Assembly (NCBI GenBank): GCA_903832055.1
Contig: CAILAC010000008.1
Coordinates: forward strand, 140,387 to 204,386
Direction of reading: 5' to 3'
Source: an uncultured Acidobacteriota bacterium
GTDB taxonomy: Bacteria; Acidobacteriota; Terriglobia; Terriglobales; Acidobacteriaceae
DNA: 64,000 bases
Part shown: positions 1 through 8,501 of the stretch, in pieces
Numbering within the stretch: the first letter of the stretch is position 1
Layout: each line of letters starts with the position of its first letter
Program-made: the position numbers and the translations under genes
The notes under the pieces: generated by a model
Told to the model about the DNA's origin: nothing
Databases searched by the model: none
Seen by the model: the letters and a program-made list of their open reading frames with translations, nothing else

Positions 1-111
1 CATCAGCACCTCTACCCCGTCAAAGCCCGCCGCTCGCAGTCGTGGAAAAAGCGGCAGATGCGAAGCATCAAAGTTCGCCGTCCAGATCAGCAGGTTCACT
101 CCAAATTTCAC
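1..111 (-). CDS. Sugar phosphate isomerase/epimerase-like TIM-barrel protein, N-terminal fragment
   Basis: Reading the minus strand from a GTG at 111, the first 37 residues begin MKFGVNLLIWTANFD and run on to LRAAGFDGVEVLM at the window edge. This opening is typical of the xylose-isomerase-like TIM-barrel family (sugar phosphate isomerases/epimerases, including tagatose/psicose 3-epimerase types), in which strand 1 is followed by a helix and a GFDGVE strand 2. A GAGGGAG ribosome-binding site lies about 6 bases before the GTG and decides the start; an in-frame GTG at 117 sits too close to it. The gene leaves the window, so catalytic residues and substrate cannot be judged. It lies downstream of the clc gene on the same strand, 213 bases away. 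Confidence 0.6.
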   Translation of the reverse strand, partial: MKFGVNLLIWTANFDASHLPLFPRLRAAGFDGVEVLM

Positions 112-324
112 GCGCACTCCCTCAAGGCAAGAATTCCGATGCCGTAGCAACCCCGCCTCAGCACCGCCGCAATTCTATCCGCAAAGGCTCCCACCCCATC
201 AACCAGCAGACGAGGCCCTCAACTTGACCCAAATTGTCGAAAGAAATAGTCCGCTAGCAATCGGCCCCGACCTCTCTGTACTTTCTGCCGTGCTTACAGG
301 ACAAAGGAGAGACAATACTCTCCT

Positions 325-1941
325 TCAGTTGTGACCACCAAGTTCAGGCGGAACGTAACCGAAGAGCCTGAGCCGCTCACTTTCACGGTCGAGGGATCGT
401 CCTCTCCCTCGAAGCAAATCCTTGAGCGATAGCTCGCCACATGCTTGCCCTGTCGTTCGATCCACGACTGGTATTGTTTCTAAGCCTTCAGTAGCCATGA
501 TCTCTGCGGCGCCGCGCGTTGTTGAATCAGCGTAAACGAAAGTTCTTGAGATCGCTGCCAAGGAAGCTCCTGCCGTAATCGACGACATAACCTCTCGTAC
601 GAGGACAAGTTCAAGTGGATCGACGCCATATTCGCGAGTCAGATGGTAACCTCGCCGGCTAAGCTTTTCTGTCAGAATTGAACGGGGCATCAACAGAGCT
701 GTCACAAGGTACGACGCAATGCAGGCCACCGCAAGAGGCAGCAGGGCAGGCAGGCAGTGAGTAATCTCCAGGCTGAACAGAATCGCAGTAAGCGGCACTC
801 CAAGCGACCCTGCAAGCATTGACCCCATACCGATCAAAGCCCAGAATGCCTGCATCTCAGCCGGTACATGAGCCAGATGCCCCGCAATTGCACCCACGGC
901 TCCACCAATCATCAGCAGCGGCGCAAGCACGCCCCCAGAGGTTCCTGATCCCAGCGAAAATGCCCACATCAGCGATTTTGCGACCAGAATTCCGACAATG
1001 AGCCCGATAGGTGCGCTCCCTCTGAGCAACTCTGCGATATTGTCGTACCCCACTCCGAGGCCGCGCGGAAAGAAGTAGCCTCCTACTCCAATGCCGACAC
1101 CGCCAATTGCAGGCCACCACATCCAGTGGAGATGAAGATGCTCAAAGAGATCTTCAAACGCATACATCATGCGGCTCACTCCCGCAGAGACAAGGCCCAG
1201 GAAAGCTCCCAGGAAGAGCGACCCAAGGACAAACGAAACATTTGCAGCGTCCGCGATGAGCGGCATTTGAAACAGTGGCCCCGCACCCAGCCAATACACA
1301 CGCAAAAGCGCCGCCGTAGCACTGGCAATTGCTACCGGTACCAGGCTCCGGGGACGCCATTCGAAGAGCAAAAGTTCCACCGCCAGCAGAATCGCAGCCA
1401 TCGGCGTATCAAAAGTCGCTGACATACCCGCTGCCGCTCCCGCAACCAATAGCGTGGTCCTTTCCGCATCCGTTACATGCATCCATTGGCCAATCAGCGA
1501 ACCAACGGCTCCCCCCGTCATGATGATCGGTCCTTCCGCGCCAAACGGGCCACCCGAACCAATGGCAATCGCGGCCGAGACGGGTTTCAGAATTGCGATC
1601 TTCGGATCGACCTTGGCTCTGTGGATGAGGATCGCTTCAATCGCCTCTGGGATTCCGTGGCCTCGTATCTTGTCAGAACCAAACCGGGCCATCAAGCCGA
1701 CGATCAAACCGCCAATCACAGGAACCACAACCATCCAGTGCCCCAGAGGGCTCTCCGCAGGAGAGACAGAACTTAGGCTCAGGCGATGGTAGTAAAAGAT
1801 GTTGGTTGAGACTGCAATACAGCGCAGAAGCAGCAAGGCCAGGATTGTCGCCAGGATGCCAATGCCAATCGAAACGCTGGAAAGTAACCAGACCCGACTA
1901 TCAACCGTAAAATCCCTGAGAATGGAGGGCTCTGACTGCAA
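325..1941 (-). CDS. CLC-family chloride channel/antiporter with C-terminal CBS-like region
   Basis: A 538-residue multi-spanning membrane protein of the voltage-gated chloride channel (CLC) family, which moves Cl- either passively or in exchange for protons. Two family signatures are visible: GHGIPEA at about 94-100 and GSGGPFGAEGP at about 128-138. The glutamate at about 136 is at the gating-glutamate position. The second half repeats the fold (GSGTSGGVLAPLL). The last 90 residues (VREVMSS... to TIPVVD and beyond) look like a CBS-type regulatory domain. The start appears to be TTG at 1941, preceded by GAAGG at 5 bases. It lies 42 bases downstream of a MarR regulator on the same strand, probably in one transcript. 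Channel versus exchanger cannot be decided from this reading. Confidence 0.9.
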   Translation of the reverse strand: MQSEPSILRDFTVDSRVWLLSSVSIGIGILATILALLLLRCIAVSTNIFYYHRLSLSSVSPAESPLGHWMVVVPVIGGLIVGLMARFGSDKIRGHGIPEAIEAILIHRAKVDPKIAILKPVSAAIAIGSGGPFGAEGPIIMTGGAVGSLIGQWMHVTDAERTTLLVAGAAAGMSATFDTPMAAILLAVELLLFEWRPRSLVPVAIASATAALLRVYWLGAGPLFQMPLIADAANVSFVLGSLFLGAFLGLVSAGVSRMMYAFEDLFEHLHLHWMWWPAIGGVGIGVGGYFFPRGLGVGYDNIAELLRGSAPIGLIVGILVAKSLMWAFSLGSGTSGGVLAPLLMIGGAVGAIAGHLAHVPAEMQAFWALIGMGSMLAGSLGVPLTAILFSLEITHCLPALLPLAVACIASYLVTALLMPRSILTEKLSRRGYHLTREYGVDPLELVLVREVMSSITAGASLAAISRTFVYADSTTRGAAEIMATEGLETIPVVDRTTGQACGELSLKDLLRGRGRSLDRESERLRLFGYVPPELGGHN

Positions 1942-1983
1942 AATCGCCTTCTTTCATCCGCGCGGTGTAACATCCCGCTGCCG

Positions 1984-2397
1984 TTATGGTTTTGAATTGC
2001 GTATCTGCGTGAGTGCCAAAATCAGGCTCGGGGCCAACTCGCGCAACTGTTGTGAGTGGACGTCAGAGAGCTGATGGAGTGCGCGCTGACCTTGCGCCGT
2101 CAGCTCCAGCACTACGCATCGGCGATCGTCAGGATCATGAGTTCTGCGCACCAGGTCCGCTGCTTCACACCGTTTACTCAGCTCAACAACGGTATGGTGC
2201 CGAAGAACCATAACCTCGGCTATATAACCGATCGTCACCTGAGTGCCATTCGGAGCGCCGGCAATCTGCAATAGAAGCTGGTGCTGCTGTGGTTGCAGAC
2301 CCGTCGCAGCCGCGGCTTGCTCGCTGAACTGCAGGAAACGCCGAATCTCACGGCGGAATTTAGCCAGATGTTGAATGTCATCGCGTTCAGTAGTCAT
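1984..2397 (-). CDS. MarR-family transcriptional regulator
   Basis: A 137-residue winged-helix protein of the MarR family, which binds palindromic DNA as a dimer and usually represses itself and a neighbouring gene. Visible features are an N-terminal helix (FRREIRRFLQFSEQAAAATGLQPQQHQLLLQIAG), the recognition-helix region HHTVVELSKRCEAADLVRRTHDPDDRRCVVLELT (DxRxxxxxLT wing signature) and a C-terminal dimerisation helix. The ATG at 2397 has no good ribosome-binding site, so the message may be nearly leaderless. A palindrome of the expected MarR type lies 23-39 bases upstream. The clc gene follows after 42 bases, so this protein probably controls its own expression and that of clc. The effector is unknown. 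Confidence 0.9.
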   Translation of the reverse strand: MTTERDDIQHLAKFRREIRRFLQFSEQAAAATGLQPQQHQLLLQIAGAPNGTQVTIGYIAEVMVLRHHTVVELSKRCEAADLVRRTHDPDDRRCVVLELTAQGQRALHQLSDVHSQQLRELAPSLILALTQIRNSKP

Positions 2398-2419
2398 GGA
2401 TAAAGGTTTCGCTATAGAT

Positions 2420-2436
2420 ATATCGTAACACGATAT
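2420..2436. promoter_or_regulatory. Palindromic operator upstream of marR
   Basis: Perfect inverted repeat ATATCGT-AAC-ACGATAT (7-base arms, 3-base centre), 23-39 bases before the marR start. Its size and AT-rich arms fit a MarR dimer site, and it overlaps the AT-rich stretch where a -10 box would be expected. Autoregulation is inferred from family behaviour. Confidence 0.6.
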
Positions 2437-2563
2437 TATTTCGTAGGGAATGGAAGACCGCAGTCTTGAGCTGCCTTACTGCCCTGCAGACAGCCGTTGC
2501 TCTGCCAAAGGGGTGCCCGGTGAATGTAGATTTGCTGGCTTTTGCGTATTCCAGCCGGGTGCT

Positions 2564-2587
2564 CCAGGTCCCGCCTCTGGGACCTGG
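2564..2587. repeat. CCAGGTCCC hairpin repeat, copy 1
   Basis: Perfect inverted repeat CCAGGTCCC (2564-2572), loop GCCTCT, GGGACCTGG (2579-2587). A nearly identical element lies at 6115-6140 on the other side of the SBBP gene, and a looser relative at 25972-26009. It is probably a REP-like intergenic element; a transcript-end role is possible. Confidence 0.65.
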
Positions 2588-2853
2588 GTTTCTCAAATCC
2601 CCACAACACCGAACCGTCCCACTGGAGCAAGCATCACCCTTCAGGCTACAAGAGCAAAACTACACTTAGGCTCCGGCGCACTGACTCAAGACGCGCAACC
2701 CACCCGTTCCGCCCACCAAACTACCGCTCGCGAGCATTGTGACTCATTTTCTTACAAAGGTTTCGTAACTCCCCAAGACATCCGCATGTAGACTGTTATC
2801 GACTTCCCTCGCCACTCCAAACGCTCACCGCACAGTTTCAGGATAATCAGCCC

Positions 2854-5800
2854 GTGTCTAGACTTACTCTTGTCCTCGCCGCATTCCTGTCCATTTCCTC
2901 CTTCGCCGCCACCCCACCCGCCCATCTCGATCAAAACTACGGCAAACTCCCCCAAAGTTTCGGAGCCAATCAGGGCCAGACCGACCCCCAGGTTAAATTC
3001 ACCTCTCGCGGCCAGGGCTACTCTCTATTCCTCACCAACTCCGCCGCAGTCCTCTCCCTCTCCAAGACTCCATTCAAATCTGGTTGTCATCCTGAGCAGA
3101 GCGAAGGACCTGCTTCTAACCCTCACCACCCATTTCAACCATGCTCTGCCCAACAATCACCAGACACTCTGCGCATGTCTCTCGCCCACTCCAACCCCGA
3201 CGCCCTCGTCGAGGGTACCGACCCCCTCCCCGGTAAGTCCAACTACTTCCTCGGCAACGACCCTGCAAAATGGCACACCGACATCCCCACGTACGCCAAG
3301 GTCCGCTATAGCCAGGTCTACAAAGGCATCGACCTCGTCTACTACGGCAACCAGCGCCAACTTGAATATGACTTCGTCGTCGCCCCCCAAGCCAACCCCA
3401 ACCAGATCGCCCTGAAATTTGACGGCGCAACCAAACTCCACCTAACCCGCTCAGGCGACCTCGAAGTGATCGCAAAAAGCGGCCAAATCGCCTTCCACAA
3501 ACCAGAAATCTACCAAACCAAAGACGGCCACCACGTCCCAATCTCCGGTAGGTTCACCCTCGCCGCCAATAATTCCATCGCCTTCCAAATCGGCACCTAC
3601 GACCACACCCAACCCCTCACCATTGACCCCGTCCTTGGTTATTCAACTTACCTCGGCGGCTCCACGAACGACGAGGCCAATGCAATTGCCGTTGACGCCA
3701 GCGGACACGCCTATATAACCGGGCAAACACAATCGATAGATTTCCCAGTGACAAGCGGGGCGTATAAGACGACAAATCAAAATCTCGGATCCGGTCTTGC
3801 CTTTATAACAAAACTCAATCCCACGGGCACGGCTCTCATATACTCCACCTACTTGGGTTCCGATGGTGGCGTCGACGGTAAGTCCATCGCCATCGACATC
3901 TCCGGAAATGCCTATATTACAGGCCCTACAACGTCATTACAATTCCCAGTCACAAGTAACGCCTTCCAAAGTACAAACAATGCGGGTCTGGGCGAGACAG
4001 CTTTTGTGACTAAACTTAACCCCACTGGATCCTCACTAGTCTACTCCACATATTTAGGTGGAAATTATTACGACTATAGCAATGCTATAGCCATTGATTC
4101 ATTGGGGAACGCATACATCATCGGGGCCACAGAGTCACCGAAATTTCCAGTAACAATCGGCGCAATCCAGTCCAAGAATGTTGATGGTTTGGGGGGTACT
4201 GCCTTCCTAACCAAACTAAACCCTGAGGGAACAGGACTCGTTTACTCAACTCTGCTCGGAGGAATTAAAGCAAGCGAAGGACGATCCATCGCAGTCGACA
4301 ACTCGGGCAATGCTTACGTCACCGGACATGGGGCCTTCCCCTTGGCCAGCGGTGTATCCAACACCAAAGGCGGCGGGGTCGGAGTCGCAGAGATCAACCC
4401 CACAGGAACCGGATTAGTTTTTTCAACATTCTTCGGCGGAACTACTTTCGACCAAGGTAACTCAATTGCCATAGACAGCTCTGGAAGCGCATATATTACG
4501 GGCTACACACTTTCTTCAGATTTCCCCGTCACCCAAGGTGCATTTATGACTACCAATAAGGTAGGCGGGGATGGTGTTGCCTTTGTAGCCAAGCTAAATC
4601 CGGCGGGGACAGACCTCGTCTACTCCACGTATCTCGGTGGATCGCTTGGAACAGGTGACCGAGCCAACTCAATCGTTATAGACACTTCCGGGAATGCCTT
4701 TATCACGGGCATTACGAAGTCACTGGATTTCCCCGTAACGAGCAACGCATTCCAAATGGTAAATAATGAGAACGCTCATTACGGAACAGCATTTCTCACC
4801 GAACTCAATCCGACGGGCTCCGCGCTAATCTACTCCACGTTTTTAGGCGGCTCTGATTACGAAGTCGGCAACGCAATCGAGCTTGATAGCTTTGGGAATA
4901 TATACCTCGCTGGCTCTACAGCATCCTCAGACTTCCCAATAACATCTGGTGTACTTCAACCTACAAACAAGAATGTAGGCGGAACGAATACGGCCTTCAT
5001 TACGAAATTCGATCCAAACTCCGCTTCAACCACCACAACGATCACCTCAAGCGCCAACCCCGCGACAACTGGCTCTAGCATCATCTTCTCCGCGACTGTC
5101 AAGGCCGCCTCAGTTACGCCATCCGGAACTGTCACGTTCATCGTCGACGGTCAAACTGTCAGCACGACTACACTCTCGAATTCCGGCATCGCTGACTACG
5201 TCACTTCTGCATTGGCAGCAGGGAGCCACACAGTAACCGCCTCGTACCAGGGAGACGTATCGCTAGCACCGTCGGAGAGCGCGCCGCTTTTAGAGACAAT
5301 TCTCCGACCCCAAGTTGCAGCGCCGACCTTCTCGCCCGCTGTTGGCAACTACTCATTGCCCCAGAGAGTTACCCTGACAGACAGCACCAAAGGGGCAGTA
5401 ATCTACTACACAACCGATTTAACACTACCCGTCACAACAGTCACCCAATATACCGGAGCCATTCCAGTAAATTCCACCACCACCATCAAAGCATTCGCCA
5501 TCGCACCCGGCTACACGAACAGTATCTTCGTATCCGGCACCTACAGCATCGTTGTCATTCGTACTGCTGCGCCCACATTTACGCCGGCCCCGGGCATCTA
5601 TCACGTAGCGCCGACTGTTAGCATCTCGGATGCGACCCCCAAGGCGACCATCTACTACACGACCGACGGCACGACCCCAACTACAAGTTCCCCGAGGTAC
5701 TTGGGAGCAACTCGCATCACAAAGTCAGTTACCTTCAAAGCGATTGCTATCGCCAATGGTTTCAGTACCAGCAGTGTGACCTCGGCCACCTACACTGTTC

Positions 5801-6099
5801 ACTTCCCGCCGGTTGTAACGACCCAATCAGCAACCGCAATTCAGACCACACAAGCCAACTTGAACAGCTCGATCAACGGCAAAAATCAGACTAGCAAGGC
5901 CTGGTTCGTCTATGGCACCAGCCAGACAGCCCTTACCAAGCAAACAGCCATTACTCAACTGCCCGCCAGCCTCACCAACCAGATTTTTGCGGTCCCGCTG
6001 ACCGGACTCAAATCCCAGACCACCTACTACTACCAGGCAGTAGCACAGACCCAAGGCGGCACAGTGTCAGGCTCAGTCCTCAGTTTCAAAACGAAATAG
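2854..6099 (+). CDS. Secreted SBBP-repeat beta-propeller protein with Ig-like and chitobiase-C-terminal-like repeats
   Basis: A 1081-residue exported protein starting at GTG 2854, with AGGA 10 bases upstream. Residues 1-19 form a signal peptide ending SSFAA. An N-terminal domain with LVYYGNQRQLEYDFVV and ALKFDGA is of the kind found ahead of SBBP repeats. Seven SBBP repeats follow, each about 65-70 residues with the pattern YSTYLGG...AIAVDxSGNAYITG...DFPVT...AFxTKLNPTG. Then come one bacterial Ig-like domain (ITSSANPATTGSSIIFSATV), two chitobiase/hexosaminidase-C-terminal-like repeats (ATIYYTTDGTTPTTSS) and a fibronectin-III-like end. No catalytic residues are seen, so a surface or adhesive role is inferred. 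Residues around CHPEQSEGPA come from an interspersed repeat (3086-3117). Confidence 0.85.
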   Translation: MSRLTLVLAAFLSISSFAATPPAHLDQNYGKLPQSFGANQGQTDPQVKFTSRGQGYSLFLTNSAAVLSLSKTPFKSGCHPEQSEGPASNPHHPFQPCSAQQSPDTLRMSLAHSNPDALVEGTDPLPGKSNYFLGNDPAKWHTDIPTYAKVRYSQVYKGIDLVYYGNQRQLEYDFVVAPQANPNQIALKFDGATKLHLTRSGDLEVIAKSGQIAFHKPEIYQTKDGHHVPISGRFTLAANNSIAFQIGTYDHTQPLTIDPVLGYSTYLGGSTNDEANAIAVDASGHAYITGQTQSIDFPVTSGAYKTTNQNLGSGLAFITKLNPTGTALIYSTYLGSDGGVDGKSIAIDISGNAYITGPTTSLQFPVTSNAFQSTNNAGLGETAFVTKLNPTGSSLVYSTYLGGNYYDYSNAIAIDSLGNAYIIGATESPKFPVTIGAIQSKNVDGLGGTAFLTKLNPEGTGLVYSTLLGGIKASEGRSIAVDNSGNAYVTGHGAFPLASGVSNTKGGGVGVAEINPTGTGLVFSTFFGGTTFDQGNSIAIDSSGSAYITGYTLSSDFPVTQGAFMTTNKVGGDGVAFVAKLNPAGTDLVYSTYLGGSLGTGDRANSIVIDTSGNAFITGITKSLDFPVTSNAFQMVNNENAHYGTAFLTELNPTGSALIYSTFLGGSDYEVGNAIELDSFGNIYLAGSTASSDFPITSGVLQPTNKNVGGTNTAFITKFDPNSASTTTTITSSANPATTGSSIIFSATVKAASVTPSGTVTFIVDGQTVSTTTLSNSGIADYVTSALAAGSHTVTASYQGDVSLAPSESAPLLETILRPQVAAPTFSPAVGNYSLPQRVTLTDSTKGAVIYYTTDLTLPVTTVTQYTGAIPVNSTTTIKAFAIAPGYTNSIFVSGTYSIVVIRTAAPTFTPAPGIYHVAPTVSISDATPKATIYYTTDGTTPTTSSPRYLGATRITKSVTFKAIAIANGFSTSSVTSATYTVHFPPVVTTQSATAIQTTQANLNSSINGKNQTSKAWFVYGTSQTALTKQTAITQLPASLTNQIFAVPLTGLKSQTTYYYQAVAQTQGGTVSGSVLSFKTK
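3086..3117. repeat. Interspersed GTCATCCTGAGC element inside the SBBP reading frame
   Basis: The stretch beginning GTCATCCTGAGCAGAGCGAA and ending GGACCTGCTTCT is recognisable as a short element dispersed in acidobacterial and other genomes, often seen as spurious CHPEQSEGPA or VILSRAKDL peptides. Here it is read in frame as CHPEQSEGPAS. It interrupts an otherwise conserved region between the signal-proximal domain and the GTDPLPGKSNYF motif. Confidence 0.6.
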
Positions 6100-6114
6100 T
6101 CGGAGACTCGCGGT

Positions 6115-6140
6115 CCCAGGTCCCGCCCTTGGGACCTGGG
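6115..6140. repeat. CCCAGGTCCC hairpin repeat, copy 2
   Basis: Perfect inverted repeat CCCAGGTCCC (6115-6124), loop GCCCTT, GGGACCTGGG (6131-6140), 16 bases after the SBBP gene stop. It shares its arms and most of its loop with the element at 2564-2587. It could end transcription of the SBBP gene, although no T-run follows. Confidence 0.65.
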
Positions 6141-6336
6141 ATCCCATCTCCACCGTGGAACAAAGCCCGTGAAATATAGCATTTTGGCTATGGGCAAAAT
6201 CCACCTGTTGCGAATGCACAAAGCCCCTAAATTCCCCGCAAACCCATCTCCGTCAATCCAAAGCAGTTCCAACAAATTCCCTTGACAAATCCCGCCCCGC
6301 AATCAAACCCAAAAGTGTTCCACGTGCAACAATCCG

Positions 6337-7320
6337 CTACCGCCCCCGTGCTACCAGGTACAAAAGCCCAAAAATCAAAATCGGCAGCAGCGCCAAAACC
6401 CCATACAAAACCAGCCGCCGCCGCCCCGGCCCCTCCTCGGATTCCTCGCTATCCCCCAAACCGCGCTCCATCACACCCACTTCAGCCAGATGCTCCAGAT
6501 CGTGCGCAAACTCCCGCGCATGCGGATAGCGGTTCTTCGGCTCCCTCTCCAGCGCCCGGTAAATCACCTCTTGCAGTTGCTTTGAAATCGACTTCTCCAG
6601 GCTCCGCGGTGCGGGCGGCGCATTCATCAGCCGCTCATTCATCACCGCAAACGGATTTGGCCCGGAAAACGGCACCCGTCCCGTCAGCATCTCGTACAGC
6701 ATCACGCCGGTTGAATAAATATCGCTCCGCGCGTCCCCGCGCTTGCCCCGCACCTGCTCCGGCGAAATATAGTCCGGCGTCCCCATGCTTGGGGAAAACT
6801 TCGCAAACGTAAGCCTTCGCGAACCGGCGTTGGCTGCAATCCCAAAATCAATCAGCCGAATATGGTCCTGCTCATCCACCATGATGTTTTCAGGCTTCAG
6901 ATCGCGATGCACCACACCGTGTGCGTGCAAATGCTCCAGCGCCTCGCAGATTGCCCCCGTCAATTTCACCGCCAGCGCCACCGGCAGCTTCTTCTCTTCA
7001 TTCAGAATTGTCCGTAGCAGCCGCCCGTCAATCCACTCCATCACCATGTACACACGTGACCGGTCAGGGTTGGGATACACCTTCATCACTCCCGGATGGT
7101 CGATCGTGCGGCCAATCTCTTCTTCGCGCTCAAACCGCTCCACCAGCGCCGGGTCGCTCTCGATCTCAGGATGCGGCAGCTTGATGGCCACCCGCTGGCC
7201 GGTGTTCAGGTCGCGCGCGCGCAGCACCGTCGCCATACCGCTGGTCGCAGCAATGCTTTCGATCTCAAAGTGATCGAGTTTGTCTCCCGGTTCAATGTGC
7301 AAATTTGAAGTCAGCGTCAC
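6337..7320 (-). CDS. Serine/threonine protein kinase with C-terminal membrane anchor
   Basis: A 327-residue Hanks-type kinase that phosphorylates protein Ser/Thr. It has the invariant lysine in VAIK at about 47, the aC glutamate near 68, HRDLKPEN at 138-145, DFG at 158-160 and GTPDYISPEQ for the activation segment. The glycine-rich loop is degenerate (IAATSGMA rather than GxGxxG). The last 28 residues are a basic cluster plus one membrane span (LVLYGVLALLPILIFGLLYL), placing the kinase domain in the cytoplasm. The start is GTG 7320, which overlaps the stop of the upstream PP2C gene as GTGA and implies translational coupling; the longer open frame upstream reads antisense-like junk within the phosphatase. 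No PASTA repeats are present. Confidence 0.93.
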   Translation of the reverse strand: MTLTSNLHIEPGDKLDHFEIESIAATSGMATVLRARDLNTGQRVAIKLPHPEIESDPALVERFEREEEIGRTIDHPGVMKVYPNPDRSRVYMVMEWIDGRLLRTILNEEKKLPVALAVKLTGAICEALEHLHAHGVVHRDLKPENIMVDEQDHIRLIDFGIAANAGSRRLTFAKFSPSMGTPDYISPEQVRGKRGDARSDIYSTGVMLYEMLTGRVPFSGPNPFAVMNERLMNAPPAPRSLEKSISKQLQEVIYRALEREPKNRYPHAREFAHDLEHLAEVGVMERGLGDSEESEEGPGRRRLVLYGVLALLPILIFGLLYLVARGR

Positions 7321-8132
7321 AGAAGGCGATAAGGGCGTCCGCGGTACAGCCCCATCCTCTCCACACCCTTCACACGAATGACCTGTGCGCTGATGTTGTC
7401 GTGACCGCCGGCGTCGTTTGCTGCTTCGACCAGGCGCGCGGCCGCAGTGGCCAGGTCGCTGGTCGAGTGCAGCAGAGCCGCGATCCGCTGCTCTGGCACA
7501 AATCCATGCAGGCCGTCTGAACAAAGCAGCAGCAAATCGCCGGGCATGATATTCACCGTAATCGTGTCGGCGGCTACAAACATTTCATTGCCCAGGCTGC
7601 GAGTGAGAATGTGGCGATTCTCAGCCACATCGGCCTCGGCCTGGGAGAGGATTCCGAGCCGCATCTGCTCTGCTACCACTGTATGATCTCGCGTGAGTTG
7701 CGCCCCGGAACCGTGCCTGTAGAGGTAGCAGCGCGAGTCTCCCACATGCGAAATTACTGCTGAATCGAAACGCAGCGCGCAGGCCACGAGGGTCGTTGCC
7801 ATGCGGCCGCCGCTAACTGGCGCGCCGATGCCGCCTCGACCCTGGCCGCCGTCGTAGACTGCCATGTTCGCTTCCTGCACCAGCTTCGGCAGCAGCGATA
7901 CATGCATTACGCCCTTGGGGATTTTTTTGAACCCGTTCACAACGGTGTCGATTGCGAGCTTTGAAGCAACCTCGCCGCGATCCTGCCCACCCAAACCGTC
8001 AGCGAGAGCAAACAGCCATCCCTGCGACTGAACTTTGGCCGGCGTCTCTGGCACGACGTGCCCGAGAAAGTCTTCGTTGTGATCCCGAACCCGGCCGGTG
8101 TCAGAGATCTCGGCAAACTCGATATTTAACAT
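7317..8132 (-). CDS. PP2C-family (Stp1-type) protein phosphatase
   Basis: A 271-residue soluble metal-dependent Ser/Thr phosphatase. All family motifs are present in order: RDHNED (16-21), ADGLGG (44-49), GDSR (131-134), LCSDGL (203-208) and GGHDN (242-246). These aspartates and the glycine bind the two Mg/Mn ions. The gene overlaps the kinase gene by four bases (stop TGA inside GTGA), so the pair is made together and probably sets the phosphorylation state of common targets, possibly including the kinase itself. The length is slightly above the usual 240-250 residues, with a short basic tail after the last motif. Confidence 0.93.
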   Translation of the reverse strand: MLNIEFAEISDTGRVRDHNEDFLGHVVPETPAKVQSQGWLFALADGLGGQDRGEVASKLAIDTVVNGFKKIPKGVMHVSLLPKLVQEANMAVYDGGQGRGGIGAPVSGGRMATTLVACALRFDSAVISHVGDSRCYLYRHGSGAQLTRDHTVVAEQMRLGILSQAEADVAENRHILTRSLGNEMFVAADTITVNIMPGDLLLLCSDGLHGFVPEQRIAALLHSTSDLATAAARLVEAANDAGGHDNISAQVIRVKGVERMGLYRGRPYRLL

Positions 8133-8422
8133 CTATATTTCTCCAGAATCCGCTTCAATTCTCGACTGGTGACGATTCGGCGCCCGTGCGCTCGTTGGGC
8201 CAGGTCTGCATTCCAGGTCCGCATTCAACCAAATTCCAGCATGTTCAACAAGCGGAGGTAGATACAACCCAATATACCGCCTTGAACCCTCCGCTTCCAG
8301 CCCAAGCCGCCCCGCCCGAGCCTCGTGCTTAATGGCGATTCACCACGAAGCCGACCACTTTCTGCGATTCGATTTCCGTGACCCATTCAAGAGCAAGATT
8401 CAATAGAAAGACCGTTTCCCGC

Positions 8423-8451
8423 TTGAAGGCCCCGCTTCCGCTCTGTACAGT
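8423..8451 (+). promoter_or_regulatory. Candidate sigma-70 promoter for the amidohydrolase gene
   Basis: TTGAAG at 8423-8428 and TACAGT at 8446-8451 are separated by 17 bases, which would give a leader of about 45 bases before the ATG at 8502. It lies in a 369-base divergent spacer (8133-8501) in which no gene or other element was seen. Confidence 0.4.
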
Positions 8452-8501
8452 GAAGAACGCGCCCCAATTTCAAAGCTGTGGCGCATATCCGGGAGACACT
8501 C

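Larger units (their letters stand above)
2398..2853. other. Intergenic region between marR and the SBBP protein gene
   Basis: This 456-base divergent spacer contains the MarR palindrome next to marR and the CCAGGTCCC hairpin repeat at 2564-2587. Short frames here overlap each other on both strands, lack ribosome-binding sites and resemble nothing recognisable. No further gene is supported. Confidence 0.6.

Noticed and set aside
7321..7524. Longer start of the kinase gene
   Set aside because: This stretch is the coding region of the PP2C gene in another frame; its arginine-rich translation is an out-of-frame shadow, and the GTGA overlap gives a natural start at 7320.
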